Positions 1-8,154 of a stretch of 64,000 nt of DNA are shown here, piece after piece (positions within the stretch are counted from its first letter, which is position 1; every line of letters starts with the position of its first letter). The notes below the pieces were generated by a model that was given only the letters and a program-made list of their open reading frames with translations, did not search any database and was not told the origin of the DNA. This DNA is from an uncultured Chitinophagaceae bacterium. GTDB lineage: Bacteria > Bacteroidota > Bacteroidia > Chitinophagales > Chitinophagaceae. The stretch covers positions 372,001 to 436,000 of the forward strand of contig CALGAP010000007.1 of the NCBI GenBank assembly GCA_937958995.1, written 5' to 3'. Made by a program: the position numbers and the translations under genes.

Positions 1-78
1 TATAAGTTTGAGAAAACGGTCGGCCAGGTCATAGGTGGCCCACCTGTCACCTCGCCTTTCCCACTGTGGATCGCCCTG

Positions 79-996
79 TTAGTTGGAGCATACCGACCAT
101 TGCTCCTCCACCGTTGCGATTTTCCGGCGGTAAGTTTCCAAAACTTTCTTCTGGAAATGATATGGATTGGGCTTGGAAAAATGTTTGCCCGTGCGCAGAC
201 CCATGCGGTTACCCTTGATGTTGAGTTTGCAGGCGTCTTCTTTTTTCTTCCAGCGGCGCGAAGTGAGGTGCATCAGGTAGTTATCGAGCGCGTCGCCAAA
301 GCGGTTGTTGAAGAGCCATTCGGCCATCCGTTTGTACCAGGGAAATTTATTGAAACGATGTCGCGCATTTAGACGCGCGTTAGGAAAATAATCAAAAGCC
401 CAGGCATTCACACGAAAGAAATCATCCAGGGTACCGTTGCCTGCCACGGGCATAAGCGTAACCAGTTCTGTGGCTGTAAACACATTTCGCTCTTCGATCA
501 TCATCGCATCTTCGTCAACATAGTAATTCATGCAAAACCAATGCTGGCGTCCCGCCAGGAAAGTGAGCTTCTTGAACAAATGCATAAGCGTGCGCGCAAT
601 CCACAACCGGTTGGCACGGGTAATGATAAAAAAATCTATGTCGGCTTTTTCATCAGCAAAATTCTTGGAGAGCGAACCGGAAATACCAATGCCACGAACG
701 AAGGGAAAACGATATAATAACGCAGAAACTTTATACGCAATAGAAAGCAATTGACCAGCATGCTGGTTGCCCTTCCGGCGACGGTTCACCAGCGAGCGGT
801 CAGGACTCAGGGAGAAAAATTCATCATGGCGATATACGCAGTGAGCGCGAACCAATTGTTCCAGCGCCGATTCAACATCTCTTAACCCGGTTGCATGATC
901 GAGAAAAAAATGCACTTCCTCTTTCAGTAAGGGATAATGAAACATGTCGAAATAAGCCAGCACCTTTAGTACACTACGTTCCAGGCTTACCTGCAT
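79..996 (-). CDS. Nucleotidyltransferase-fold protein
   Basis: A 305-residue soluble protein. Residues 5-65 look like a winged-helix segment. From about residue 100 there is a polymerase-beta-type nucleotidyltransferase signature: GISGSLSKN followed 8-9 residues later by DIDFFII, the usual G-S plus D-x-D metal-binding arrangement. This fold transfers nucleotides to small molecules, proteins or RNA; the substrate cannot be read here. It is divergent from a polyprenyl-phosphate sugar transferase, and such proteins are often found in polysaccharide clusters of Bacteroidota, so a link to envelope glycan synthesis is possible but inferred. The ATG is the first in frame and leaves a roughly 140-base divergent promoter region. 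Family call is fairly safe, role unknown. Confidence 0.75.
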   Translation of the reverse strand: MQVSLERSVLKVLAYFDMFHYPLLKEEVHFFLDHATGLRDVESALEQLVRAHCVYRHDEFFSLSPDRSLVNRRRKGNQHAGQLLSIAYKVSALLYRFPFVRGIGISGSLSKNFADEKADIDFFIITRANRLWIARTLMHLFKKLTFLAGRQHWFCMNYYVDEDAMMIEERNVFTATELVTLMPVAGNGTLDDFFRVNAWAFDYFPNARLNARHRFNKFPWYKRMAEWLFNNRFGDALDNYLMHLTSRRWKKKEDACKLNIKGNRMGLRTGKHFSKPNPYHFQKKVLETYRRKIATVEEQWSVCSN

Positions 997-1135
997 ATTT
1001 ATAGTATTGGTGAAAAGATTTGTTTACAGGGACAGATTTTTATGAGGCAACTCTTTCCCGCGTTTCGCGTATTCTTTTATATCAATACTGAAACAGGTTA
1101 AATGAGGTTGCCTTGCCCGGTTTAAAATATTCTGC

Positions 1136-1855
1136 ATGATCACAGATACCCAGTTTGTAGCCCGGTCCGTACCGGACACCGGCCGCACGAGGAAAGAGAT
1201 CAGCTTTCGACAGTACGTCGAAGGGAAAAGTTTCTATTTCGCTGCCAAGCGGCTTACAGACATAGTCATTTCCACAGTGGTGATACTGCTGGTACTAAGC
1301 TGGCTCACACTCTTGCTGGCCATCCTGATCAGGCTCTCGTCCAGGGGTCCCGTATTTTTTTTACAAAAAAGAGTGGGAAGATTTGGCCGTACGTTTACCT
1401 GTATCAAGTTCAGAACGATGGTCGTCAACTCCGAAGCTGACCATTGCTCAGCGCGCGAAAATGATGAGCGCATCACGCGCATCGGGCACTTCCTGCGCCA
1501 ATCGAATATTGATGAATTGCCGCAATTCTTCAACGTACTTTTGGGACAAATGAGTGTAGTGGGACCGCGACCGCATATGTATGCAGATTGCCGTGAGTTT
1601 TCCACCGTGGTGGCGCGTTACAAGTTGCGCACATTGGTGAAGCCGGGAATCACAGGACTATCGCAGATCAAGGGTTTTCACGGACAAGTTATCAGTATTG
1701 AATGCATCTACCAGCGATATATCTGGGATGTGTTTTACGTGCGGAATGCAAGCCTTTGGCTCGACCTGAAAATTATGGCAGTGACGGCGGTGCAGAGACT
1801 CAGCTTCCTCTTAAGTGGAACCAGGAGAGGAAAACCGGTTTTGGAGAAAGCCTGA
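1136..1855 (+). CDS. Undecaprenyl-phosphate sugar-1-phosphate transferase (bacterial sugar transferase family)
   Basis: Initiating enzyme of exopolysaccharide or O-antigen synthesis: it moves a sugar-1-phosphate from a nucleotide sugar to the lipid carrier at the inner membrane. At 239 residues it is the short ExoY/WcaJ-C-terminal-domain type with one membrane segment (about residues 42-66) instead of the five-helix long form. Visible family motifs are KFRTM (91-95), DELPQFFNVL, SVVGPRPH and a KPGITGLSQ-type block. The sugar specificity cannot be told. Followed after 10 bases by a strong hairpin terminator shared with the convergent TonB receptor. The upstream nucleotidyltransferase is divergent, so any polysaccharide cluster must lie mainly outside the window. 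Confidence 0.9.
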   Translation: MITDTQFVARSVPDTGRTRKEISFRQYVEGKSFYFAAKRLTDIVISTVVILLVLSWLTLLLAILIRLSSRGPVFFLQKRVGRFGRTFTCIKFRTMVVNSEADHCSARENDERITRIGHFLRQSNIDELPQFFNVLLGQMSVVGPRPHMYADCREFSTVVARYKLRTLVKPGITGLSQIKGFHGQVISIECIYQRYIWDVFYVRNASLWLDLKIMAVTAVQRLSFLLSGTRRGKPVLEKA

Positions 1856-1865
1856 TAAAACGCAA

Positions 1866-1890
1866 ATGGCCCGGTGCAAGACCGGGCCAT
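1866..1890. terminator. Bidirectional hairpin terminator
   Basis: Perfect 10-bp arms ATGGCCCGGT / ACCGGGCCAT around a 5-base loop, between the convergent sugar transferase and TonB receptor genes. There is only a weak T-rich tail on the + side (ATAATTCTTAATACTTTCTT). Confidence 0.75.
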
Positions 1891-1945
1891 ATAATTCTTA
1901 ATACTTTCTTCGAGCCTTTGCGCTTTTGCGGGAATATCCTGACTC

Positions 1946-4303
1946 TCAGAACTTATACATCACCGTCGCTCCCACCACACTCGGGTTCCCCAAATGCACC
2001 GCACCAAAATCATAAGCATAAGCAATGTATTTTTTATTGCCCATATTCCGAGCCCAGCCCATCACCTCAAATTCACGGGATGTAAATCCAACTCTCGCGT
2101 TAAACAAACTAAAAGGCTTCTGCCTGATAGTATTCGCCAGATCGAAATATTGCTCACCAAGGTGCTGCCATTCTACGCGGAACAAAATGCCGCTCATCCT
2201 GCGCTCGTTGAAATAAGCGGTATACTGTGCGGTAAGCAATGAAGTAAATTGCGGAGTATAGATCTGTTTATTGCCAGCCAGGTCCACTTCACCACCACCA
2301 GCAGCTACTTTCAGTTTCTTGTATTCAGCATCTGTAAATCCGAAAGCCCAGCTCGATTCAAAACCGGTAAGCCATACCACGGATGCTTCTGCTTCTACCC
2401 CCTTACTCTCCAGTTTGCCGGCATTGCGCGTAACAGTGATCGCATCGGGCAATACCAGCGTGGGCACCTGTGCATCGTTAACAGTGCTGTAGAATGCAGA
2501 GAGATGAATTCTTACCTTATTACCAAAGAACTGATTTTTATAACCTGCTTCGAAATTATTGCTGTATTCAGGTTTGTAAGGATATAGTGGCGGCTGCGAG
2601 GGATCGCTCGACAATTGCGTGTGACCACCGGCGCGGTAACCGCGGTTATAAGTGATATATAGTTGTTCGTCGGCCGAGAAATGATGCGCAATGCTCAGTT
2701 TAGGTGTGAACGCACTGAAACTTGCCCTGGCGCTGGTATCGGGCACGATGTCGAAAATCGGATCGGGAATGGGGTCCTTCTGGTATTCGCTTTTTACCGC
2801 CAGTTCCCTTGTTTCATTGTCGTAACGAAGGCCAGCAGTAATCTCTGTTTTCCTGGTTATGGCAAAAGTGAATTGTCCGAAAAATGCAATGCCCCTGTTC
2901 TTGCCACGCGAAGTATTGATGATGGAGAAATTTTCATCGCCCGCACCAATCAGATCGGCATCGCTGCCGAAAGCTGTGGTTTGCTTAACAGGGTTTTTTT
3001 GCGAAAACAAATAGGTACCTGCAGTCCATGAGAATTGCGAACTGCGGGCGACGGGTGAACTCACACGCAGTTCCTGCGTCCACACTTTCACGGTATTCCA
3101 ATCGTTACCATAATTGTTGATGATGGTCACTGCATCCAGCGGTGAGAAATCGCCATCGATCGGCTCGGTATAGTGGCGGTGATTGGATTGAAAAGAAGTT
3201 TGTGAAGAAAAATTAAATCCGCGGCCTGCATGGCTGATCGATAATGAACCATTCACCGTATTATCGATCATTTTTGTCCTGGCGTTCTGGTTGAGTACAA
3301 AAGGATCTTTCAATGCTTCTTCCACGCCCTGCACCAGCGGGAAGGTGCCGTTGTTGCGGTTGTTCTGGTGTTTGACATTCAGCAATACCGACCAGCGTTG
3401 CGCGGGCAGGTATTTGATATAGTAATTGCCATTCAGGCTGCTCTGCTTATCAAAATCTTCATTGTAGTATTCATTATCATAAAAGCCGTTGAATTTTTCA
3501 TACATCATGGCAGCGCCGACAAACAATTTATTATGCACCACCGGTGTGCGCATGCCAGCGCCGTAGCGTTGCTGACCATAGTTACCGAGACTCACTTCAG
3601 CAAATCCGTTGGGCTTATTTCCCGGCTGACGGGTGATGATGTTGATCACGCCACCCATTGCATTTCTTCCATACAAAGTGCCTTGCGGGCCGCGCAGCAC
3701 TTCGATGCGCTCTATGTCGAACAGTTGCGGAATATAGGTATCGAGACCAAATTGATTCACACCGTCTATATATGTCACCACCGCCGGATCGTAAGAAGTA
3801 GTGGTGATGCCGCGGATGGATGTCACGTTACGTCCATCGCCGGGGTTGGCTGAATTGAGGTTAGGAACAATAGCAGTAAGCTGCTCGGGATTCCAGAGCC
3901 TGAAATTTGTCACCTGTGTCGACGACAACACACTCACACTCATTGGCACGCGTTGCAGCCACTCATCTTTCTTCTGGGCCGATACCAGCACTTCGTCCAG
4001 CTGTTGCGCCGCGGGCGTCAGTTGAAACTGCGCATTCATCAGTCCCGTACTCACCTCCTTTGAAAGCGCCGCAAAACCGATAGCCGTGATGCGAATGGTA
4101 TAGTTGCCTGCCGGCAGGCCGGAAATGGCAAACTTGCCCGTTTCGTCGGTCATCGCTGCCACTTCCATATTCAGCACATAGATGGTGGCCTTTTCCACGG
4201 GGTAACCGCGGTGGTCAACAACAGTACCCGAAATACTTGCATCCTGGCGTGCCACAGCAGTCACGCCCAAAACCATAAACGCCAAAACATAAAAAACTTT
4301 CAT
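1946..4303 (-). CDS. TonB-dependent outer membrane receptor with N-terminal carboxypeptidase-regulatory-like domain
   Basis: Energy-dependent importer of the outer membrane, 785 residues from the chosen ATG (MKVFYVLAF...); an upstream in-frame Met would add nine residues ahead of the signal peptide and is rejected. Order: signal peptide ending near TAVARQ, a carboxypeptidase-regulatory-like beta-sandwich (about 22-100), the plug (about 110-225) with RGPQGTLYGRNAMGG and INIITRQPG, then the barrel ending in an aromatic residue (MYKF). The plug motif is of the siderophore/vitamin receptor kind. No SusD partner is adjacent, so a role as a SusC-type glycan importer is not supported; substrate unknown. 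Convergent with the sugar transferase, with a shared terminator. Confidence 0.93.
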   Translation of the reverse strand: MKVFYVLAFMVLGVTAVARQDASISGTVVDHRGYPVEKATIYVLNMEVAAMTDETGKFAISGLPAGNYTIRITAIGFAALSKEVSTGLMNAQFQLTPAAQQLDEVLVSAQKKDEWLQRVPMSVSVLSSTQVTNFRLWNPEQLTAIVPNLNSANPGDGRNVTSIRGITTTSYDPAVVTYIDGVNQFGLDTYIPQLFDIERIEVLRGPQGTLYGRNAMGGVINIITRQPGNKPNGFAEVSLGNYGQQRYGAGMRTPVVHNKLFVGAAMMYEKFNGFYDNEYYNEDFDKQSSLNGNYYIKYLPAQRWSVLLNVKHQNNRNNGTFPLVQGVEEALKDPFVLNQNARTKMIDNTVNGSLSISHAGRGFNFSSQTSFQSNHRHYTEPIDGDFSPLDAVTIINNYGNDWNTVKVWTQELRVSSPVARSSQFSWTAGTYLFSQKNPVKQTTAFGSDADLIGAGDENFSIINTSRGKNRGIAFFGQFTFAITRKTEITAGLRYDNETRELAVKSEYQKDPIPDPIFDIVPDTSARASFSAFTPKLSIAHHFSADEQLYITYNRGYRAGGHTQLSSDPSQPPLYPYKPEYSNNFEAGYKNQFFGNKVRIHLSAFYSTVNDAQVPTLVLPDAITVTRNAGKLESKGVEAEASVVWLTGFESSWAFGFTDAEYKKLKVAAGGGEVDLAGNKQIYTPQFTSLLTAQYTAYFNERRMSGILFRVEWQHLGEQYFDLANTIRQKPFSLFNARVGFTSREFEVMGWARNMGNKKYIAYAYDFGAVHLGNPSVVGATVMYKF

Positions 4304-4492
4304 ATATGTCAGATTTCTAAGGAAATGCAAACGTACGCAGTTTCGGGATTCGCTTTTGTCCCCCAGGCGTAATTTATTTGCCCAAACGTTCTCGCCCCGG
4401 GCCCGGTGGCGGTGAGGCGTTTGGACCCGCTAATTTGCACCCCGACACCCGTCACCCCACACCCGGCCGCCAAAATCCGACCCGCAATCGGC

Positions 4493-4523
4493 TTTGCGGA
4501 TTGCCCTCTTTCCCCTAACTTTG
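4493..4523 (+). promoter_or_regulatory. Bacteroidota-type promoter of the yceD-rpmF-plsX operon
   Basis: TTTG at 4493-4496 and TAACTTTG at 4516-4523, separated by 19 bases, match the known Bacteroidota -33/-7 consensus (TTTG, TAnnTTTG) exactly. The yceD ATG follows 23 bases after the -7 box, giving a short leader. Confidence 0.75.
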
Positions 4524-4546
4524 CAACCCTTTTAAACGGGTAGCTC

Positions 4547-5095
4547 ATGAACAGCCGAAGGACATTTGATATTGCGTTTGTAGGATTGAAGCCAGGCATA
4601 CATGAGTTTGAGTATGAGATCAATGACAAGTTCTTTGTAGAATACCAGGAACAGGATTTCCGCAATTGCAGCGCACAGGTAAAACTGGCGCTCGACAAGA
4701 AGAACGGCTTCATGATGCTGCGCTTCGAGATTGGTGGAAAACTGGAAGTGACCTGCGACCGCTGCGGCAACACCCTGCCGCTCGAATTGTGGGACGAGTT
4801 CAATATCGTTGTCAAAATGGTAGAGGACCCCGATCTCATGAACGAACAGGAAGAAGACCCTGACGTGTACTATATATCCAAAGGCGAAAGTCACCTGCAC
4901 ATAGCCGACTGGATCTATGAGTTTGTCAACCTCAGCATTCCCATGCAACGCATGTGCACCAACGACCAGATCGGCGGACCGCATTGCAATAAAGAAGTGC
5001 TGGCGATGCTGAAAAAGATGGATGCCAGGGAGCAGCGCGACGTCAACCCCATTTGGAAAGGGTTGGAAAAATTCAAAGACCTGGGAGATAGCTGA
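4547..5095 (+). CDS. yceD: YceD/DUF177 family protein
   Basis: A 182-residue DUF177 protein, the family linked to 23S rRNA accumulation and almost always encoded just before ribosomal protein L32. It carries a CDRCG motif near residue 68 and a second Cys pair near residues 137-147 (MCTND...PHCNK), the paired cysteines typical of the family and probably a metal site. It is the first gene of a conserved yceD-rpmF-plsX operon; rpmF follows after 66 bases. The start is fixed by the upstream promoter and by lack of other in-frame ATGs nearby. The family and context agree, so the call is strong although the biochemical activity of the family is still poorly defined. Confidence 0.9.
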   Translation: MNSRRTFDIAFVGLKPGIHEFEYEINDKFFVEYQEQDFRNCSAQVKLALDKKNGFMMLRFEIGGKLEVTCDRCGNTLPLELWDEFNIVVKMVEDPDLMNEQEEDPDVYYISKGESHLHIADWIYEFVNLSIPMQRMCTNDQIGGPHCNKEVLAMLKKMDAREQRDVNPIWKGLEKFKDLGDS

Positions 5096-5161
5096 TATCA
5101 TTTGTCAGACCATCAACCCGGCAAACTTGTCAACTAATTACTTAATACTAAAAAACGAGAT

Positions 5162-5359
5162 ATGCCTAATCCGAAACGGCGACATTCACAGCAAAGAGGC
5201 GCCAAGAGAAGGACACATTACAAAGCTGAGAAAGTAACCTTAAGCAAGGACAGCACCACCGGTGAAACACATGTTCGCCATCGCGCACATGTAAGTGAGG
5301 GTAAATTGTATTACAGGGGAAAACTGGTAGCAGAAAAATCTCCCATCAAGGAAAAGTAA
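5162..5359 (+). CDS. rpmF: 50S ribosomal protein L32
   Basis: A 65-residue basic protein starting MPNPKRRHSQQRGAKRRTHY, the diagnostic N-terminus of bL32. It sits between yceD and plsX, the usual place. It contains no cysteine at all, so it lacks the four-cysteine zinc ribbon found in many L32 proteins; the C-terminal half (GETHVRHRAH, KLYYRGKLV) replaces it with a charged sequence. Cys-free L32 forms are known in bacteria and are expected to be zinc-independent. plsX starts 48 bases downstream. Confidence 0.97.
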   Translation: MPNPKRRHSQQRGAKRRTHYKAEKVTLSKDSTTGETHVRHRAHVSEGKLYYRGKLVAEKSPIKEK

Positions 5360-5407
5360 GCTCCTGACTGAACACTCCTTTTTTACAATAAAGCCTGCAA
5401 GCCGGGG

Positions 5408-6352
5408 ATGACAATCTGCTTAGACATGATGGGCGGAGACTTTGCACCACTTGAGGTGGTGAAAGGTGTCCGGTTATATTTGGCCGAGGCAAGCGCTCCG
5501 GCCATGTTATTGTTATGCGGCGATGAAAACGCCATCAACCCCCTGTTGCAGGAACATAATATTCCGGCCGACAAAGTGCGCGTGGTGCATGCTCCACAGG
5601 TAATAGACATGCACGAGCATCCTACCAAAGCGCTCAAGGAAAAACAACAATCATCTATCGCTATCGGGTTTCACCTGCTGGCCAGCGGCAAAGCAGATGC
5701 ATTCATCAGCGCCGGCAATACCGGGGCCATGCTGGTGGGCGCCATGTATAGCATCAAAGCTATCGAAGGCGTGCAGCGACCGACCATTTCTACCATTATT
5801 CCAAAAGATAATGGAAAGACTGGACTGCTGCTCGATGTAGGTCTTAATGCCGACTGCAAACCCGAACACCTGAACCAGTTTGCGATTCTTGGTTCATTGT
5901 ACGCCAAACACATCCTCGACATCGAGAACCCCCGCGTTGCCCTGCTCAATATTGGCGAAGAAGAAGGCAAAGGCAACATACTGGCACAAGCGGCCTACCC
6001 CCTGCTGAAAGAAAACAAGCAAATCAATTTCATCGGAAATGTGGAGGGCAGAGACATTTTGCTCGACAAAGCCGACGTAATGGTCTGCGAAGGCTTTACC
6101 GGTAATGTTATACTCAAGCTCGCAGAATCGTTGTACGAAATCACGCATGCCAAAAACATCAGGCACGAATACCTCGACCGCTTCAATTTTGAATCGTATG
6201 GCGGCACGCCCGTATTAGGTGTGGCCAAGCCGGTGATCATTGGTCATGGTATTTCGCACGACAAAGCTTTTGCGAATATGATCAGGTTGGCACAGAAAAT
6301 GATCGAAGCCGAGCTGATGGAAAAAATGAAGGCAAGTTTCACCGGCCTATAA
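5408..6352 (+). CDS. plsX: Phosphate acyltransferase PlsX
   Basis: Makes acyl-phosphate from acyl-ACP, the donor for PlsY in phospholipid synthesis; peripheral membrane enzyme. The 314-residue length and the opening MTICLDMMGGDFAP are diagnostic; further family blocks are SAGNTGAML (about residue 100), LLDVGLNADCKP, LLNIGEEEGKGN and VCEGFTGNV. Third gene of the yceD-rpmF-plsX operon, linking ribosome and membrane lipid synthesis; in many bacteria fab genes follow, but here a CPBP protease gene begins 15 bases after the stop and is probably cotranscribed. Confidence 0.97.
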   Translation: MTICLDMMGGDFAPLEVVKGVRLYLAEASAPAMLLLCGDENAINPLLQEHNIPADKVRVVHAPQVIDMHEHPTKALKEKQQSSIAIGFHLLASGKADAFISAGNTGAMLVGAMYSIKAIEGVQRPTISTIIPKDNGKTGLLLDVGLNADCKPEHLNQFAILGSLYAKHILDIENPRVALLNIGEEEGKGNILAQAAYPLLKENKQINFIGNVEGRDILLDKADVMVCEGFTGNVILKLAESLYEITHAKNIRHEYLDRFNFESYGGTPVLGVAKPVIIGHGISHDKAFANMIRLAQKMIEAELMEKMKASFTGL

Positions 6353-6367
6353 ACTCACCCGCTATAC

Positions 6368-7294
6368 ATGCACGCAATTGTTGACCAGCTCAGGAACTAT
6401 TTCCGCGCAGCAAATCCATGGGCGCTGATCCTCACCAGCCTGGTCACCGCGGTGCTTATCACCATCAACTACACCTACGGCATCGAAAGCCGCATCAATG
6501 CTTTCCCTTCCCCTTTGGTCAAGTATACCGGTTTCCTGTTGCTCTTCACATTTACTTTTTGTACGGCCTGGCTGATACAAGCTGTTTTTTCCCAAGACAA
6601 TATTTTCGCCACTCCCTTCTTCTTCCTGCTGGTGCTGATCTGTCCTGCCATCTTCGCGGGCAAGGTCACCTTCGATTGGTTTTCGGCGATGGTCACAAAG
6701 TCGATGCAGTGGCCATGGAAAGCGTACTGGCAGGTGGTACTTAACTGGCCGCTGAAATTTTTGTTGGTTTTTGTATTGGTGAGCCTGCTTTGGCGTTGGG
6801 GAAAATATGAGGCGCCGCTGGCAGGGATTACCGGGAAAAATTTTGCCGCAAAGCCTTATTTCATCCTGTTGCTTTATATGGTGCCTTTGCTGGCGCTGGC
6901 AGCTACGCAGGCCGATTTTCTGCGTGTATATCCTAAATGGCAGCGGGTTGATTTCATTGAACCTTACCTGGCAAACAGTCTGCCGGCGAAATTATTATTC
7001 GAGCTTTCTTATGGTCTCGATTTTTTCACCATCGAACTTTTCTTTCGCGGTTTTTTGATTCTGGCTTTTCTGCGTTACGCCGGCAAGGCAGCCATCCTGC
7101 CAATGGCAGCATTTTACTGCAGCATTCATTTTGGTAAACCGCTGCTTGAATGTATTACCAGTTATTTTGGCGGATTAATTTTAGGGGTGATAGTCCTTCA
7201 CTCCCGCAGCATCTGGGGAGGACTGATCGTTCACCTGGGTATTGCCTGGCTGATGGAGGTGGCGGGATATATCGGCCGCAGTCTTACAACATAG
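6368..7294 (+). CDS. CPBP-family intramembrane glutamic protease
   Basis: Polytopic membrane protein of 308 residues with about eight hydrophobic segments. The C-terminal third shows the CPBP (Abi/CAAX-protease-like) signatures: IELFFRGFLI (motif 1, E-x3-R), CSIHFGK (motif 2 His) and HLGIAWLME (motif 3 His). Members cleave within membranes, some processing or giving self-immunity to small peptides, others of unknown role. Cotranscribed after plsX (15-base gap). Its last 11 bases overlap the convergent gene for a small YPFC-motif protein. Protease function is inferred from the motifs; substrate unknown. Confidence 0.85.
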   Translation: MHAIVDQLRNYFRAANPWALILTSLVTAVLITINYTYGIESRINAFPSPLVKYTGFLLLFTFTFCTAWLIQAVFSQDNIFATPFFFLLVLICPAIFAGKVTFDWFSAMVTKSMQWPWKAYWQVVLNWPLKFLLVFVLVSLLWRWGKYEAPLAGITGKNFAAKPYFILLLYMVPLLALAATQADFLRVYPKWQRVDFIEPYLANSLPAKLLFELSYGLDFFTIELFFRGFLILAFLRYAGKAAILPMAAFYCSIHFGKPLLECITSYFGGLILGVIVLHSRSIWGGLIVHLGIAWLMEVAGYIGRSLTT

Positions 7295-7484
7295 TGTTGT
7301 GGCGCGGACGCCCCCAGGCACAGAACGGATACTCCCGTGCCAACGCATTGAGTCGAGCTACAGTGGCTTCATCGGGCGGTGGCACTCTTCTTTCCGTTTC
7401 TTCCTGCCTGGATTTGTTGGTCTGAGTTGGCTTGCCTGCTGCCGCACTATCTGCCGGACGATAGTTGTATTGGATCTTTTTCAT
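7284..7484 (-). CDS. Small conserved-looking protein with C-terminal RLN-x5-YPFC motif (copy 1)
   Basis: A 66-residue hydrophilic protein with no signal peptide and no membrane segment, from the ATG at MKKIQYNY (a 19-residue upstream extension is possible but looks non-coding). The middle is charged and low in complexity; the C-terminus reads RLNALAREYPFC followed by A-W-G-R-...-N-...-L. The next leftward gene, 213 bases upstream, encodes a 70-residue protein with the same C-terminal pattern in the same spacing, which is the main evidence that both are real. It overlaps the convergent CPBP protease gene by 11 bases. I do not recognise the family. It could be a small regulatory or toxin-like protein or a peptide precursor; no modification enzyme is nearby. 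Confidence 0.6.
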   Translation of the reverse strand: MKKIQYNYRPADSAAAGKPTQTNKSRQEETERRVPPPDEATVARLNALAREYPFCAWGRPRHNTML

Positions 7485-7697
7485 AATGATGAAATGATTT
7501 TGCTGAAAAGAAATAAAGTTTCCGGGCAGGAGTGGCAGCAATTGTGTTATGGCAGCAAGTAAAAAAAAGACAAACGAATGATCAAAGTATGGCAGGCTGT
7601 TACAGGTAGGTAAATCAAAGTGTACGAGAGAACAGCCTAAAGATAATCAAAAATAACGACCTGCACACTCCCGCATCCGGAAATAATTCAAAAAAAT

Positions 7698-7910
7698 TCA
7701 CAGCGGGTCATTCACCTGGTGCCTGAAATACACACAGAAGGGATATGATTTACCAATATCGTTTAAACGATGTACCATCTCTTCCGTTGGCTGTTCTGTT
7801 TTTTTGACTGGCTCAGCATTTTTCTTGTCGCGCTGAAAATCCTTCAGTGTGCGGTTGATCTTTGGCGGTTGAAGACCCGGAGTCGAAATGTGTGTACCAG
7901 ATTTTCTCAT
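7698..7910 (-). CDS. Small conserved-looking protein with C-terminal RLN-x5-YPFC motif (copy 2)
   Basis: A 70-residue basic, hydrophilic protein. The C-terminus RLNDIGKSYPFC then V-Y-F-R-x3-N-D-P-L matches the neighbour's C-terminus: RLN, five residues, YPFC, Arg at +4, Asn at +8 and a terminal Leu at +11 after Cys in both. The N-terminal 40 residues share only composition (Pro, Lys, Thr). The conserved single Cys next to aromatic residues suggests a functional C-terminal tail. Same strand as the other copy, so one transcript is possible. Family not recognised. Confidence 0.6.
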   Translation of the reverse strand: MRKSGTHISTPGLQPPKINRTLKDFQRDKKNAEPVKKTEQPTEEMVHRLNDIGKSYPFCVYFRHQVNDPL

Positions 7911-8085
7911 ACGATCAGATTTTACTCGGTGATGAGATGGGTTGCTGGTTTGGGTTGGGTGTATCGGGCAACTGAGATGGGTGCGGGTCGTTGGGTGTCG
8001 GGTGATACAGGAACAAACGTTTGTTTGAAAGCACAGAAAAAATAAGGCTTTTTTGGAAAAAGAACAATGATGTGGAAAAAGAAAG

Positions 8086-8123
8086 AAGGAGTAGAAAAGT
8101 GGGATATCCTTTTTCTACTCCTT
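8086..8123 (-). terminator. Hairpin terminator of the DUF4397 lipoprotein gene
   Basis: Perfect 13-bp arms AAGGAGTAGAAAA / TTTTCTACTCCTT around a 12-base loop, 32 bases past the stop of the leftward DUF4397 gene. On the minus strand it is followed by a T-rich run (CTTTCTTTTTCC). Confidence 0.75.
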
Positions 8124-8154
8124 CCCCGGATTTAAATCTCTTGATTGCTGAACT

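Noticed and set aside
1..78. Possible start of another leftward gene at the left window edge (ATG at 32-30)
   Set aside because: Only 10 codons are visible before the edge and two other frames are also open, so no call is possible.
4532..5101. 189-residue minus frame over yceD
   Set aside because: YceD with rpmF and plsX in order is decisive for the + strand.
6368..7910. Ribosomally made modified peptide cluster
   Set aside because: The two small proteins lack an obvious leader/core layout and no modification enzyme is nearby; only the CPBP neighbour is suggestive.
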